From positions 2,604,001 to 2,668,000 of the forward strand of contig NZ_AP022671.1 in assembly GCF_011405515.1 (NCBI RefSeq): a stretch of 64,000 bases of DNA, in the 5' to 3' direction. Shown piece by piece: positions 54,277-63,896 of this stretch. The DNA comes from Nitrospira sp. KM1. GTDB lineage: Bacteria; Nitrospirota; Nitrospiria; Nitrospirales; Nitrospiraceae. The notes below the pieces were generated by a model, which was not told the DNA's origin, did no database searches, and was given only the letters and a program-made list of their open reading frames with translations. Every line of letters begins with the position of its first letter. Positions within the stretch are counted from its first letter, which is position 1. A program made the position numbers and the translations under genes.

Positions 54277-55809
54277 ATGATCCTGCGCTCAACCTTACAT
54301 GTTGTGGTTCTGTCCGTAATGGCATTGGCTTACGCAAACTGCCAGATGGCTTGGGCTGATGATCTCGACAGCATTCGATACGGAGAATCGGTCCTCACCT
54401 ATGCATCCGGATCGATTAGGCAATCGAGCCCTCAGGATGGCGTGGTCAACGTCATTACCGGAGACAATCAGACAACCGGAGACAGGATGCAGTTGGGGCA
54501 AGGTGACGTCTTGTATCTCAAATTAAGGAATCCGGGAGAGGCGTCAATAGGCGACCTTTACAGCATTTTCAAGCGAACGCGCAAGGTTTTCCATCCACAG
54601 ACGAACCGATATATGGGCTATCTCGTTAACCGTCTCGCCATCGTGCGTGTGACGCAGGTGGAAAAATCGCTGAGCACGGTTCAGGTCATCAGAGCCTATG
54701 CAGCGATCTCTCCAGGCGACCCGGTGGTGAAATTCACTCTCCCTGAAGAACATCCGGCTCCTGACAGAGTCCCGGCAAAGGATGTGACGGGCATGGTCGT
54801 CGAATTGCAGGCGAACATGGGCATGACCCTCGTTGCGCAACGCAATATCGTCTACATTGATAAAGGACGAGAGGACGGGGTCCGCCCAGGGGATCAAATG
54901 GAGGTCGTTCGCTCCGGCGGTAATCTGCCTTCGCGCGTAGTGGGCCAAATCAGCATTTTGGGGACAGAGGATCATACCGCGACGGCGCTCATCACCAAAT
55001 CCACCTCGCGGATCCTCAAGGGAGACCGTGTGCACCTCAAACTGCAAGGTGACGATATCGTACCGGTCTCGATGCCTTCTGAGGGATATGACTCGATTCC
55101 GTCGGTTTCCTCGGCCATGGCATCTTCTGGTGACAGGGCGGCTCATGCCAAAGGTACCGTACGGGAGACTCGTATTACACTTACCGGACTGACGAAGCAG
55201 TTGCGCTATGAATCTGGTGAGGCGACCATTCAACCGGATGGTCAAAGGGTGCTGGATCAGCTCGTGGAAAACGTGAAGGCCGCCCCGGGCGAACAAATGA
55301 TTCGAGTCGAAGGGCATGCCGATGACATGGAAATTGGTCCCGCTCTCAAATCGCGCTATCCGACCAATTGGGATCTGTCCAAAGCCCGCGCGACCGGGGT
55401 TCTGAGATATCTCGTTGACAAGGGGGGCATCGACTCGGCACGAATCTCTTCCATCGGGTTTGGTGACACAAAACCGGTTGTCAGCAATGCGACGGAGCAA
55501 GGCCGTCAGCGGAACCGTCGAGTCGATGTTGTGCTGTATACTCCTGAGACCGGTAAGGGAGATGCAGAACGGTCTTCTGCGGCGGGAGATTTAAGAGACG
55601 AAGTCCAATCGAGCCATCCGGCACCGGATATCAAAGGTCTTGCCGCGCCATCCCATCAACCGGTAGCCGAACCAGCCGTCGAGTCGAAGAGCTCTGCGAT
55701 TGATAGCGCCTCGATCGGATCGGATCAAATTCCAGGAGCCGGGCGAACGGTTGTCGAGCCTGCGGCTCCGGATCAGGTTTCAAATCAGCAGTCCCTCGTT
55801 CAGCCGTAG
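54277..55809 (+). CDS. OmpA-family peptidoglycan-binding envelope protein
   Basis: A 510-residue protein with a signal peptide (VVLSVMALAYANCQMAWA). Residues about 35-270 form an unassigned beta-rich region with internal similarity (GDVLYLKLRNPGEASIGDLYSIF and IVYIDKGREDGVRPGDQMEVV), like the flagellar/LysM-linked SAF-type modules. Residues about 310-430 are an OmpA domain: RYESGEATIQPDGQRVLDQL, then IRVEGHADD, NWDLSKARATGVLRYLV and GRQRNRRVDVVL, the peptidoglycan-binding signature. A Pro/Ser-rich tail follows. Promoter and ribosome site are clear. It probably links peptidoglycan to an envelope structure. Confidence 0.9.
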   Translation: MILRSTLHVVVLSVMALAYANCQMAWADDLDSIRYGESVLTYASGSIRQSSPQDGVVNVITGDNQTTGDRMQLGQGDVLYLKLRNPGEASIGDLYSIFKRTRKVFHPQTNRYMGYLVNRLAIVRVTQVEKSLSTVQVIRAYAAISPGDPVVKFTLPEEHPAPDRVPAKDVTGMVVELQANMGMTLVAQRNIVYIDKGREDGVRPGDQMEVVRSGGNLPSRVVGQISILGTEDHTATALITKSTSRILKGDRVHLKLQGDDIVPVSMPSEGYDSIPSVSSAMASSGDRAAHAKGTVRETRITLTGLTKQLRYESGEATIQPDGQRVLDQLVENVKAAPGEQMIRVEGHADDMEIGPALKSRYPTNWDLSKARATGVLRYLVDKGGIDSARISSIGFGDTKPVVSNATEQGRQRNRRVDVVLYTPETGKGDAERSSAAGDLRDEVQSSHPAPDIKGLAAPSHQPVAEPAVESKSSAIDSASIGSDQIPGAGRTVVEPAAPDQVSNQQSLVQP

Positions 55810-55910
55810 AGACTGATCCCGTTGGGAGCGTTCGCTTCCTGCGATCGCTCCACGGGCCTCTTACGACCCGCTCCATTGTTCGGTGTTTTCAAGCGCTGCT
55901 ACAATGCGGC

Positions 55911-58214
55911 ATGAACGTCAACCTGCCTTCTCCGATTTCTCAAACCGATTCTCTGTATGCCGATGTCATCGTCCCTCGTCATATGGCGGGTCCCTTTACC
56001 TACAAGGTTCCGTCCCGGCTCGCGTCGAGCATCAAGGTCGGTCACCTCGTCGTCGTCCCATTTGGAAAATCGATTTTGCACGGAGCGGTAATCGAACTGG
56101 CTCGCACGTTTTCCGGTCCAGTTGAGCACTCGAGAGTCAGAGAAGTCCAGGGATTCGTCGGCGGATCGGCCAGTGCGGAGATTCCCTCACGACTGCTTCA
56201 TCTGGCAAGAGAGATATCCCACAATTATTGTGCGCCGTTGGGGCAATGCTTGCGGCTTGTCATGCCTCCGACCCATGCTTGGCCGCCTGATTCGGGACTG
56301 TTGAAACTGACTGAGAGCGGACGTGATGCTCTCAATGGGAACGGCACCCTGCCTCCTGACGAACGTATTCTCTTGAAGCGGCTTTTAAGGAAACGTGGGG
56401 GGATTAGACAGCTCACGTTGACGGGGAAAACCGGTTCAAGTGTCATGGCCACGATAGAAGGGCTGCTGTCGAAAGGTTGGATCGAGAGATCCAGAGTGCT
56501 GCCAGCTGGAGAAGACCGAGAGGACGGCCGAATCGATCGATGGACAATTGGCGGTGATGGCGGGCAGGAGACGAGAGCAGAATCGTTTCAATGGGAGCAG
56601 CGGATAAGCACTCTTCTGCTCGAGCGCCGAGCAGCCCGCATGGCGGTTCAGGCTTCCAGTCAGGATCGTATTGATGCTCTCGGACGCGCGGTAAGCATAG
56701 TTTTGGGCCAACAGCGGACCGTCATGGTCCTCGTTGGCGAGGCCAACCGAGCTGAAAGGTTGGCTGCGATGTTGTCCGCTGTCATCAAAGCGAAAGTCAA
56801 TTATTTCCACAGCGGGTTACGAGAGGAACAGAGGTGCGGCATTTGGGATGAGGTCAACAGGCAGAAGGTCCCGATTGTAGTAGGGACTCGGTCAGCGCTA
56901 TTTCTGCCGATGACTCAACTAGGTTTGATCTGGATTGAAGAGGACGAGGACGCGGCGTTCAAGGAACCTCAAGAGCCTCGCTACCATGCACGAGAAGTGG
57001 CCTGGATGAGGGCCAATAGCGATCAGGCGCTTCTCGTGCAAGCCTCGTTACACCTGTCTCTTGAGTCGGAGGCGCTCAGTCAAGGTGACGTGTATACTCA
57101 TCCGTCTTCTGTCGCCCGACTATCGTCCATAGAAGTTGTCGATCTACGCGCTCACCCCCGAAACAAAGCACTGAGCCCCCGGATGATCGCTGCGATCGAG
57201 GAGACGATCCATCGGCAGGAGGGCGTCGTATTATTTCTCAATCGTAAGGGGTATGCAGGCGCGCTGGTCTGCGGTGAGTGCGGTCAGGTTCCTCGTTGCG
57301 CGTCCTGCAGCGTGGCGCTGACCTACTATCGGCTAGCCGGACGACTCTCATGCTCATATTGCGGCGTGCGCATCCCCATTCCCGAAACCTGCGCGGCATG
57401 CGGCGGGTCGCGTCTGCAACCAATTGGCGAGGGAACCGAGCGGGTCGAAGATGAAATCAAAGGGCGATTCCCAGGAGCGCGGGTTGTTCGGGCAGACGGC
57501 GAAACCATGCGCAAGCCGGCCCACGCCAAGGCGACATGGAGCCGCATCTCCCGGCGTGAATGGGATGTCCTCATCGGCACGCAACTCATTCTCCGAGATT
57601 CCAGATTATCTGGCGCCGGTCTTGTCGGGATCGTTCAGGCAGACAGCAGCCTCAATCGTCCTGACTTTCGCGCGGCCGAACGCACGTACCATCAATTGCT
57701 GGATGCGATCGAATTAGTCGGCCGAGACGGAGGTGGTGTAGGCCGCGTCATCATTCAATCGTACCTCCCGCACCATCATGCCATACAGTCGATTGCGCGA
57801 TCCGACGGAGCGTTGTTCAAACTCGAAGAATTGTCCCATCGACAAGCGTTGATGTATCCGCCCGTCGTGCATCTGATCGCACTGCAAGTATCGGGATTGC
57901 ACGGCGCAACCGTTGTAAAGGCGGCACGCGAATGGGCGAGTCGACTTCAAGAGTTTCCTCAGCCACACGAAAGAGAAGAGGGACTGGTTCCTCGCGTTGC
58001 ATCAAAGACCGCTCATTCTTTCATGGTACTGGGGCCGGTGCCGTCACCCATCGCAACACTGAGAGGCCGAAGCCGATGGCAGATTCTGATCAAAACATCG
58101 GATCGAGATTACGGAGTGCAGGTCGTCCGACTCGCGACGGCCAAACTAGAGGAGGCGTATCCAGCCCGTATGGCGAAGTTTGACGTGGACGTCGATCCTG
58201 TCGAGACATGGTAA
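55911..58214 (+). CDS. priA: PriA-like replication restart protein lacking helicase motifs
   Basis: A 767-residue PriA. The N-terminal 3'-binding domain (YADVIVPRHMAGPFTYKVP), the segment VPIVVGTRSALFLP, all eight zinc cysteines (CGECG, CASC, CSYCG, CAACGG) and the C-terminal domain are present. Walker A (GSGKT in other PriAs) aligns with ASSQDRID. The DEEHD box is EEDED, the SAT motif is lost (QASLHLS), and QVAGRAGR is degenerate (around ELVGRDGGGVGR). So ATP hydrolysis and helicase activity are not expected, as in the actinobacterial PriA proteins. It probably still binds forks and loads the restart machinery. It starts about 100 bases after the OmpA-like gene. Confidence 0.92.
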   Translation: MNVNLPSPISQTDSLYADVIVPRHMAGPFTYKVPSRLASSIKVGHLVVVPFGKSILHGAVIELARTFSGPVEHSRVREVQGFVGGSASAEIPSRLLHLAREISHNYCAPLGQCLRLVMPPTHAWPPDSGLLKLTESGRDALNGNGTLPPDERILLKRLLRKRGGIRQLTLTGKTGSSVMATIEGLLSKGWIERSRVLPAGEDREDGRIDRWTIGGDGGQETRAESFQWEQRISTLLLERRAARMAVQASSQDRIDALGRAVSIVLGQQRTVMVLVGEANRAERLAAMLSAVIKAKVNYFHSGLREEQRCGIWDEVNRQKVPIVVGTRSALFLPMTQLGLIWIEEDEDAAFKEPQEPRYHAREVAWMRANSDQALLVQASLHLSLESEALSQGDVYTHPSSVARLSSIEVVDLRAHPRNKALSPRMIAAIEETIHRQEGVVLFLNRKGYAGALVCGECGQVPRCASCSVALTYYRLAGRLSCSYCGVRIPIPETCAACGGSRLQPIGEGTERVEDEIKGRFPGARVVRADGETMRKPAHAKATWSRISRREWDVLIGTQLILRDSRLSGAGLVGIVQADSSLNRPDFRAAERTYHQLLDAIELVGRDGGGVGRVIIQSYLPHHHAIQSIARSDGALFKLEELSHRQALMYPPVVHLIALQVSGLHGATVVKAAREWASRLQEFPQPHEREEGLVPRVASKTAHSFMVLGPVPSPIATLRGRSRWQILIKTSDRDYGVQVVRLATAKLEEAYPARMAKFDVDVDPVETW

Positions 58215-58646
58215 TCACCGCCTGTTACGGCGGCGCGGCGGAGTCGCTGGTGGGAGAACCTCCGCTGTCGTCACAGATGCCGATGGCGTCCCTGCTCGTT
58301 TGAATAGCCCGTAGGAAAATGCCAGCCAAAATACTGAGGAAAACAGCCCGATGAGTGCGGCCGAGAGAATGGTTCCCATTTGCTCATCGGACGGCTGTTG
58401 CGTCGCCGTCCGGACCTGTATCATCGTCACGACAGGCCAGGCGAAGCTTTCCGCGCCCAGGAAGAGAGTGGACCATGCCCATACCAAGCCGGCGGTAGTG
58501 CCCTTCCAGATCAGAAATGCCGTGACGGCCGTGAATAGCAAGATGGCCAATAGCAGCGGAAAGGCATCCCATGCCAGCCAGCCGCCCACTGTGACAACAA
58601 GGCTGCCCAGCAGCGCATTGCCAAGAGAACTCCACGATATAGTCAC
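58215..58646 (-). CDS. four-helix membrane protein
   Basis: A 143-residue inner-membrane protein with about four hydrophobic helices (ALLGSLVVTVGGWLAWDAF, LLLAILLFTAVTAFLIW, LVWAWSTLFLGAESFAWPVV, ALIGLFSSVFWLAFSYGLF) and a basic Pro-rich tail. No family was recognised. It starts at a GTG after GGGAG. Its stop directly abuts the convergent priA stop, with no intervening terminator seen. Confidence 0.8.
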   Translation of the reverse strand: MTISWSSLGNALLGSLVVTVGGWLAWDAFPLLLAILLFTAVTAFLIWKGTTAGLVWAWSTLFLGAESFAWPVVTMIQVRTATQQPSDEQMGTILSAALIGLFSSVFWLAFSYGLFKRAGTPSASVTTAEVLPPATPPRRRNRR

Positions 58647-58733
58647 CCATCAACTCCCGACGTGGATCATTCAGGACAGTCTGAAGTCAGTCTGAGAGCT
58701 TGTCAACGGGAGTGGAGGGCAGGGAAGCCTAAA

Positions 58734-59135
58734 TTAGGTCTGGAGCGCCGATTCGGCTGCAGCGAGGAGAGATTTCATCTCAAACGGCTTTTGGAGAGTC
58801 CGATGCGCCCCCAACATTTTGGCCACGTCGAGGAACCCCAAGACGCCGATCATGTCGCTGCCGCCGGTGATCGCAATGATCTTCACATGCGGGGATTCGC
58901 GCCGCAGGGTGGTAATGCATTCAAGCCCGTCTTGATCCGGCATGAGAATATCGGTGATGACGAGATCGGTGGGTGCCATGCGATATTGCGTCAAGGCATC
59001 TTTCCCATTACTGGCCTCTGTTACACGATATCCCGCCTCTTCGAAGGTACTCCGGATCAACCGGCGCACCTGATCTTCGTCGTCGACAATGAGGATTGAG
59101 GGCCGAGATTCCTTTGGGAGATTCATAGCATTCAT
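58734..59135 (-). CDS. single-domain response regulator
   Basis: A receiver of about 133 residues: ILIVDDEDQVRRLIR, acceptor Asp in LVITDILMPDQDG, switch Thr in IIAITGG, lysine in TLQKPFEMK. It has no output domain. It resembles the receiver at 20734, sharing LVITDILMPD. The start is uncertain: 59135 and 59126 are both possible and neither has a strong ribosome site. Confidence 0.9.
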   Translation of the reverse strand: MNAMNLPKESRPSILIVDDEDQVRRLIRSTFEEAGYRVTEASNGKDALTQYRMAPTDLVITDILMPDQDGLECITTLRRESPHVKIIAITGGSDMIGVLGFLDVAKMLGAHRTLQKPFEMKSLLAAAESALQT

Positions 59136-59366
59136 AGTGTGTGAACTGTTGTGATTGATTGCTTGGTCGAGAATGATAGTTACCGAGCACTCTAGCATCG
59201 GAGTGCGAGCCGAGCAAACAATTCACTAACTTTGGCGTGAGCCTCCTTCTCTGATGAGACTGGCACCGAGTTCTCGGAAGCTTGGGGGCATACGGTCAAG
59301 GGATCAGTCGGAGAGAGTTGGAGGTGCAAAGAGGTGCAAGATGTCTAGAGATGACCACGAAGCATT

Positions 59367-59450
59367 TGGTGCCGAAGGCGGGACTTGAACCCGCACGGCT
59401 TGCGCCACACGCCCCTCAAACGTGCGTGTCTGCCATTCCACCACTTCGGC
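59367..59450 (-). tRNA. tRNA-Leu (anticodon GAG)
   Basis: An 84-base class II tRNA. The acceptor strand GCCGAAG pairs with CTTCGGC, followed by discriminator A and an encoded CCA. The anticodon stem CACGT/GCGTG holds the loop TTGAGGG, giving GAG, which reads CUC and CUU. The long variable arm (TGGCGCAAGCCGTG) and the GGTTCAAGTCC T-arm are typical of leucine tRNAs. Confidence 0.95.
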
Positions 59451-59680
59451 ATTAACGGGAGTACACCCTTGCGTGCATGGCACCCTGTTATCGTCGTCGC
59501 CTACGCACTGTTCTCCATCCCGCAATGGGGAAAATAGAACCGTCGCAGGGCGCGAGCAAGCACAAGCGACATGCTGAGGGAGCGACATTATAGAAGTACC
59601 CCAAAATCCTTGTCAATCAACAGGCTGTTCGGTAAGATTGGCGCTCGATTGCCCACACTTACAGAGCCGCTTTCAATAAC

Positions 59681-60391
59681 GTGCAAGGGTATCACGATCT
59701 TCATCCCTCACTCGTTCGAGCCGCTACGGCGTCTTCCGTGACTTCTGTCGCGGCATTATTCGACGTAGACAACACCTTACTGCCCGGACAGGCCAGCGAA
59801 ATCAGGTTTTTTCGCTATCTCTGGCGCAAAGGCTTCGTCGGGTGGCTCGAGCTCAAAAGGAGTGTGGCGTGGGTGGTCGGGAAGAGAACATTCTCCATCC
59901 ATCCGCTGCGGGAAAGGAAATTGTATTTGGCCGGCAAGCATCGGTTCGAAATCGAGGCCCATGCCCGCGACTTTTTTCGAAATGAAATGGTCGGACGTGT
60001 CTCGTCGAAGGCCCGCGACCGGCTCGACGCCCATCGACAGGCCGGCCATCACCTGATCTTAGTGACGGCTGCTCCGGATTTCTTGATCATTCCTTTGGCG
60101 GAACTTCTGAACGTTCCTACGCTGTTTGCCGCCAGACTCGAACGACTCGATGGCGTCTACACGGGCCGTGTCCTTCCTCCGCTCCCTTACGGCCGCGGCA
60201 AACAGGAGTTGATCGTGGCACATGCACGCGAAAAAGACATTGATCTCAAGAATTCGTTTGCATACGGCGATAGTCCGGGAGATGTCGAGTTGCTGGAATC
60301 AGTGGGATACCCGGTCGTCGTCAATCCCATCCGGGGAATGAGACAGATCGCGAGCCGTCGGAGCTGGCCGGTTGTAGGATGGAACTCATGA
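59681..60391 (+). CDS. HAD-IB family phosphatase (SerB-like)
   Basis: A 236-residue HAD phosphatase of the phosphoserine-phosphatase-like IB class. Motif I is FDVDNTLLPG, motif II LILVTAAPDFL, the lysine lies in GRGKQELIV, and motif IV is AYGDSPGDVELLESVG. A helical cap lies at about 60-120 (ELKRSVAWVVG, HARDFFRNEMVG). Substrates in this class include phosphoserine and lipid or sugar phosphates; the membrane-leaning cap leaves the substrate open. It begins with a GTG at 59681; a second GTG near SVAALFD is possible. Confidence 0.9.
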   Translation: MQGYHDLHPSLVRAATASSVTSVAALFDVDNTLLPGQASEIRFFRYLWRKGFVGWLELKRSVAWVVGKRTFSIHPLRERKLYLAGKHRFEIEAHARDFFRNEMVGRVSSKARDRLDAHRQAGHHLILVTAAPDFLIIPLAELLNVPTLFAARLERLDGVYTGRVLPPLPYGRGKQELIVAHAREKDIDLKNSFAYGDSPGDVELLESVGYPVVVNPIRGMRQIASRRSWPVVGWNS

Positions 60392-60489
60392 CGCTGAGCG
60401 TCGGCCGTGTCCTGCCCGTACAGACATCCAATTTTACTCCAGGTGATCCCCGCCTTGATTCCGGATATGATCGGCTTCGGAATTGACTC

Positions 60490-61125
60490 ATGCGAATTAC
60501 GGAAATCTTCCATAGCATTCAGGGCGAGTCATCCTATGTGGGAATGCCCTGCGTGTTCGTGCGGCTTACCGGATGCCCGCTTCGTTGCAATTGGTGTGAT
60601 ACGGAATATGCCTTTCATGGCGGAACAGAGTGGTCGATCGACACGTTACTCACGAAGGTGTCTTCCTACAATTGTCCCCTGGTAGAAGTGACCGGAGGAG
60701 AGCCGCTCGCGCAGCCTGAAGTGTTCCTGTTCATTACAAAGCTCTGCGACGAAGGATACACAGTATTGATTGAAACGAGCGGGGTGCTCGACATCGAACC
60801 AGTTGACAGGCGGGCGCATGTCATCCTGGATGTCAAATGTCCGGCCAGCGGGATGGCGGACCGGATGAACTGGTCGAATCTGTCCAAGCTGGAGGCAAAG
60901 GACGAGGTCAAATTCGTATTGGGAGACCGGCGTGATTACGACTGGGCACGTGATGTCATAGACCGGTTTGATCTTATCAAGCGCTGCCCCATTTTGATGA
61001 GTCCCGTCTTTGGGAGCGTTGAACCTCGGCAGCTTGCCGATTGGGTGCTGGAGGATCAACTCCCCGTGCGGTTTCAATTGCAAATTCACAAATTCATCTG
61101 GGCTCCCGACATGCGAGGGGTGTAG
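60490..61125 (+). CDS. queE: 7-carboxy-7-deazaguanine synthase
   Basis: A 211-residue radical SAM enzyme that converts carboxytetrahydropterin to CDG in queuosine synthesis, in the cytoplasm. The N-terminus EIFHSIQGESSYVGMPCVFVRLTGC is diagnostic. The cluster-binding motif is CPLRCNWCDTEYAF, followed by VTGGEPLAQ and LIETSG. The C-terminus QLQIHKFIWAP is also typical. It lies near a HAD phosphatase but no other que gene is present. Confidence 0.94.
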   Translation: MRITEIFHSIQGESSYVGMPCVFVRLTGCPLRCNWCDTEYAFHGGTEWSIDTLLTKVSSYNCPLVEVTGGEPLAQPEVFLFITKLCDEGYTVLIETSGVLDIEPVDRRAHVILDVKCPASGMADRMNWSNLSKLEAKDEVKFVLGDRRDYDWARDVIDRFDLIKRCPILMSPVFGSVEPRQLADWVLEDQLPVRFQLQIHKFIWAPDMRGV

Positions 61126-61229
61126 ACCGCGGATAGGACGCCTTGCGGGAGGGGTCGCCCTGTGAATTGACGGTCTGCGTTGGTCGCGGCAGGCTCCATG
61201 ATTGAGCCATGAACAAGGAGATCCGACGA

Positions 61230-62741
61230 ATGAAGATCATGCAGGTGGAGGTCAAGGCCGGGCGAGCAGAATCTGAAGCGGCTCAAGCGATCGTATTGCT
61301 GCATTGCGAAGGCGAAGGACTGGGCAAGCAGGACGCCGCCGTCATTGATAAGGGACTCGGAGGCGCATTGCGTGAGCTGTTGCAAACCCGGGAATTCGAG
61401 GGCAAACCCCATGAAACGCTCGTCTTTCATTCGCAAGGGAAAATTCCCGCCAAGCGCATTGTCCTCGTCGGGTTGGGGGAAAAAAAGGAACTGACCCTGG
61501 ATGCCATCAGGCAGGCTCTGGGGTACGCCGTCAAACGAGTCCGGCAGTGCAAGGCCGACTCTTTCACCGTGATTGCTCCTCAAGTCGCTCCGAGGGGGCA
61601 TTCACTGACCGAGATGGCCCAGGCGATGGCCGAGGGCGCGATCCTCGGAAGCTACCAATTCACCGCCTACCGCAGTGACAACAGTCCGGGTAAAGACATG
61701 GCCGCGATGACGGTTCTCACATCCCAGAAAGCCACCGTCCGCCAGTTGACCGAAGGCGTCCGGCGGGGCGTGGCCACGGCCGAGGCCGCGACGTTTGTGC
61801 GAGACCTCTGTAACCATCCATCGAACGTGATGACTCCGTCGCGTATTGCGACCGAGGCCAAGTCCATCGCCAAGGAAGAGAATATCGCGCTCAAGATTCT
61901 CGAGCAAAAGGATATGGAACAGCTTGGGATGGGGGCATTGTTGGGCGTGGCCAGAGGCAGTCAGGAACCTCCCAAGTTCATCATCCTCGAGTACAACGGC
62001 GCCAGGAAGAAGGACGAACGTCCCGTCGTCCTCGTGGGGAAGACGATCACGTTTGATACGGGGGGTATCTCTCTCAAGCCGGCAGAGAACATGGAACACA
62101 TGAAGGCGGACATGACGGGCGGAGCCGAGGTACTCGCGTCGATCAGAGCCGCGTCCCGACTCAAGCTTCCCATCCGTCTGGTTTCGATTTTACCGGTTGC
62201 GGAGAACATGCCGGGCGGTAAAGCGATGAAGCCGGGAGACATCGTGAAGACCCTTGCGGGAAAGACGGTGGAGGTTCAGAACACCGATGCTGAAGGCCGG
62301 TTGATATTGGCTGACGGGCTGGCCTATGCGCAGCGATATAATCCTGTCGCCCTCATCGATATCGCCACCCTGACAGGGGCCTGCGTGGTTGCGCTCGGTC
62401 AGTTCGCGATTGGAATGTTCGGGACTGACAATCGGTTGAAAGAGCAACTGCGCAAGTCCGGATTCAAATCCGGCGAACGGGTATGGGAAATGCCGCTCTG
62501 GGATGAATACTTCGAACAGCTTCGCAGCGATGTCGCGGACATGCGCAATATCGGCGGTCGTGGCGGGGGGATGATTACCGCAGCGTTGTTCTTGAGCAAG
62601 TTCGTGGGCAACTGTCCCTGGGCGCACATCGACATTGCCAGCACGGATTGGAGCGAACGGGAACGGGCCTATGTTCCGAAGGGACCGACGGGGATCGGGA
62701 CTCGGCTGCTCTTGCAATACCTGATCGACAGGAGCCTCTAA
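61230..62741 (+). CDS. pepA: leucyl aminopeptidase (M17 family)
   Basis: A 503-residue cytosolic aminopeptidase with two metal ions. The metal-ligand region is VGKTITFDTGGISLKPAENMEHMKADMTGG (lysine and aspartates) and the signature NTDAEGRLIL follows. NPVALIDIATLTGA and the C-terminal half match the family; the N-terminal domain is the usual macro-like one. The ATG at 61230 is chosen because AAGGAG sits eight bases upstream; an ATG seven codons earlier lies before that site. It adjoins nagZ. Confidence 0.95.
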   Translation: MKIMQVEVKAGRAESEAAQAIVLLHCEGEGLGKQDAAVIDKGLGGALRELLQTREFEGKPHETLVFHSQGKIPAKRIVLVGLGEKKELTLDAIRQALGYAVKRVRQCKADSFTVIAPQVAPRGHSLTEMAQAMAEGAILGSYQFTAYRSDNSPGKDMAAMTVLTSQKATVRQLTEGVRRGVATAEAATFVRDLCNHPSNVMTPSRIATEAKSIAKEENIALKILEQKDMEQLGMGALLGVARGSQEPPKFIILEYNGARKKDERPVVLVGKTITFDTGGISLKPAENMEHMKADMTGGAEVLASIRAASRLKLPIRLVSILPVAENMPGGKAMKPGDIVKTLAGKTVEVQNTDAEGRLILADGLAYAQRYNPVALIDIATLTGACVVALGQFAIGMFGTDNRLKEQLRKSGFKSGERVWEMPLWDEYFEQLRSDVADMRNIGGRGGGMITAALFLSKFVGNCPWAHIDIASTDWSERERAYVPKGPTGIGTRLLLQYLIDRSL

Positions 62742-63869
62742 GTGGCACGTCTCCAATTCAGCTCTCGCGAGAAAATCGGCCAATTGTTCATGTTCGGCTT
62801 CATGGGGACCTCGGTGGCGCCCGATCTCGCCGAATTCATCAAAGAGTATAAGCCGGGAGGGATCATTCTCTTTTCCAGGAACCTGGAATCCGTTGAGCAA
62901 ATCGTGGAACTGACGAATGACTTGCAGCGGCACAGTCCGAAATCTCCGCTTTTCATTTCCATCGATCAGGAGGGTGGACGAGTGTCCCGGCTGCCGAATG
63001 GGTTTACGATTTTCCCGGCATGCGAACTCCTCGGCCGGTGCAACTCGAGCGAGTTGACGTATGCGGCGGCCGCGACGATCGCCAAGGAATTGAAGGTAGT
63101 CGGGATCAACATGAATATGGCGCCGGTATTGGATGTCAACAGCAATCCGGACAATCCGATCATCGGAGATCGGGCGTTCGGATCCACACCGGACATCGTC
63201 AGCGAGATGGCGGCGGTCATGGCCGCCGGCCTCCAAGACAATCGTGTGGTCGCGTGTGGGAAACACTTCCCCGGCCACGGGGATACGAAGGCGGATTCCC
63301 ATAAAGAATTACCGGTTGTCGAAGCCGCTCACGAACGGCTGGAGGCCGTCGAACTTCCTCCGTTCCGTCGTGCCGTGGCGGCAGGGATCGCATCGATCAT
63401 GACCGCCCACGTACTGTACAGAGAGCTGGATCCGCAATTGCCGGCGACCCTGTCCCATACCATCATCACCGGTTTGCTCAGGGAGGAACTTCGCTATGAC
63501 GGCGTCGTACTGAGCGATGACCTCGAAATGCGAGCGATCGTCGATCACCACGGAATGGGCGACGCATCGGTTCTTGCCTTGCAGGCAGGTTGCGACACGT
63601 TATTGATCTGCAAAGAGCGTGAACGAGAAGTTGCGGCCTTTGAAGCGATTGAAAAAGCGGTATCTTCGGGAATCATTTCAACGGAGCGACTGGATCAATC
63701 GGTGGCCAGGATTCAGCGCATGAAACAACGATTTCTCATTCCCTACAAACCCGCTGTTCTTTCGGACGCCAAGTTGGTTGCGGGCTGTCGCACGCATCGA
63801 GCCTTATTGCATACTATGCTGCAGTTTAAGTCCCGGCTCGATAAGAGGGCGATTGCCAAGGCGGTGTAG
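62742..63869 (+). CDS. nagZ: beta-N-acetylhexosaminidase (NagZ family)
   Basis: A 375-residue glycoside hydrolase family 3 enzyme that removes N-acetylglucosamine from muropeptides in peptidoglycan recycling. Motifs are LFISIDQEGGRVSRLP, then NMNMAPVLDVN, the loop CGKHFPGHGDTKADSH with the catalytic His and Asp, and GVVLSDDLEMRAI with the nucleophile Asp. It has no signal peptide, fitting a cytoplasmic NagZ. It starts at a GTG immediately after the pepA stop, so the two are one operon. Confidence 0.95.
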   Translation: MARLQFSSREKIGQLFMFGFMGTSVAPDLAEFIKEYKPGGIILFSRNLESVEQIVELTNDLQRHSPKSPLFISIDQEGGRVSRLPNGFTIFPACELLGRCNSSELTYAAAATIAKELKVVGINMNMAPVLDVNSNPDNPIIGDRAFGSTPDIVSEMAAVMAAGLQDNRVVACGKHFPGHGDTKADSHKELPVVEAAHERLEAVELPPFRRAVAAGIASIMTAHVLYRELDPQLPATLSHTIITGLLREELRYDGVVLSDDLEMRAIVDHHGMGDASVLALQAGCDTLLICKEREREVAAFEAIEKAVSSGIISTERLDQSVARIQRMKQRFLIPYKPAVLSDAKLVAGCRTHRALLHTMLQFKSRLDKRAIAKAV

Positions 63870-63896
63870 CGTTGGGTGTGAGTATACGGAGGACTC

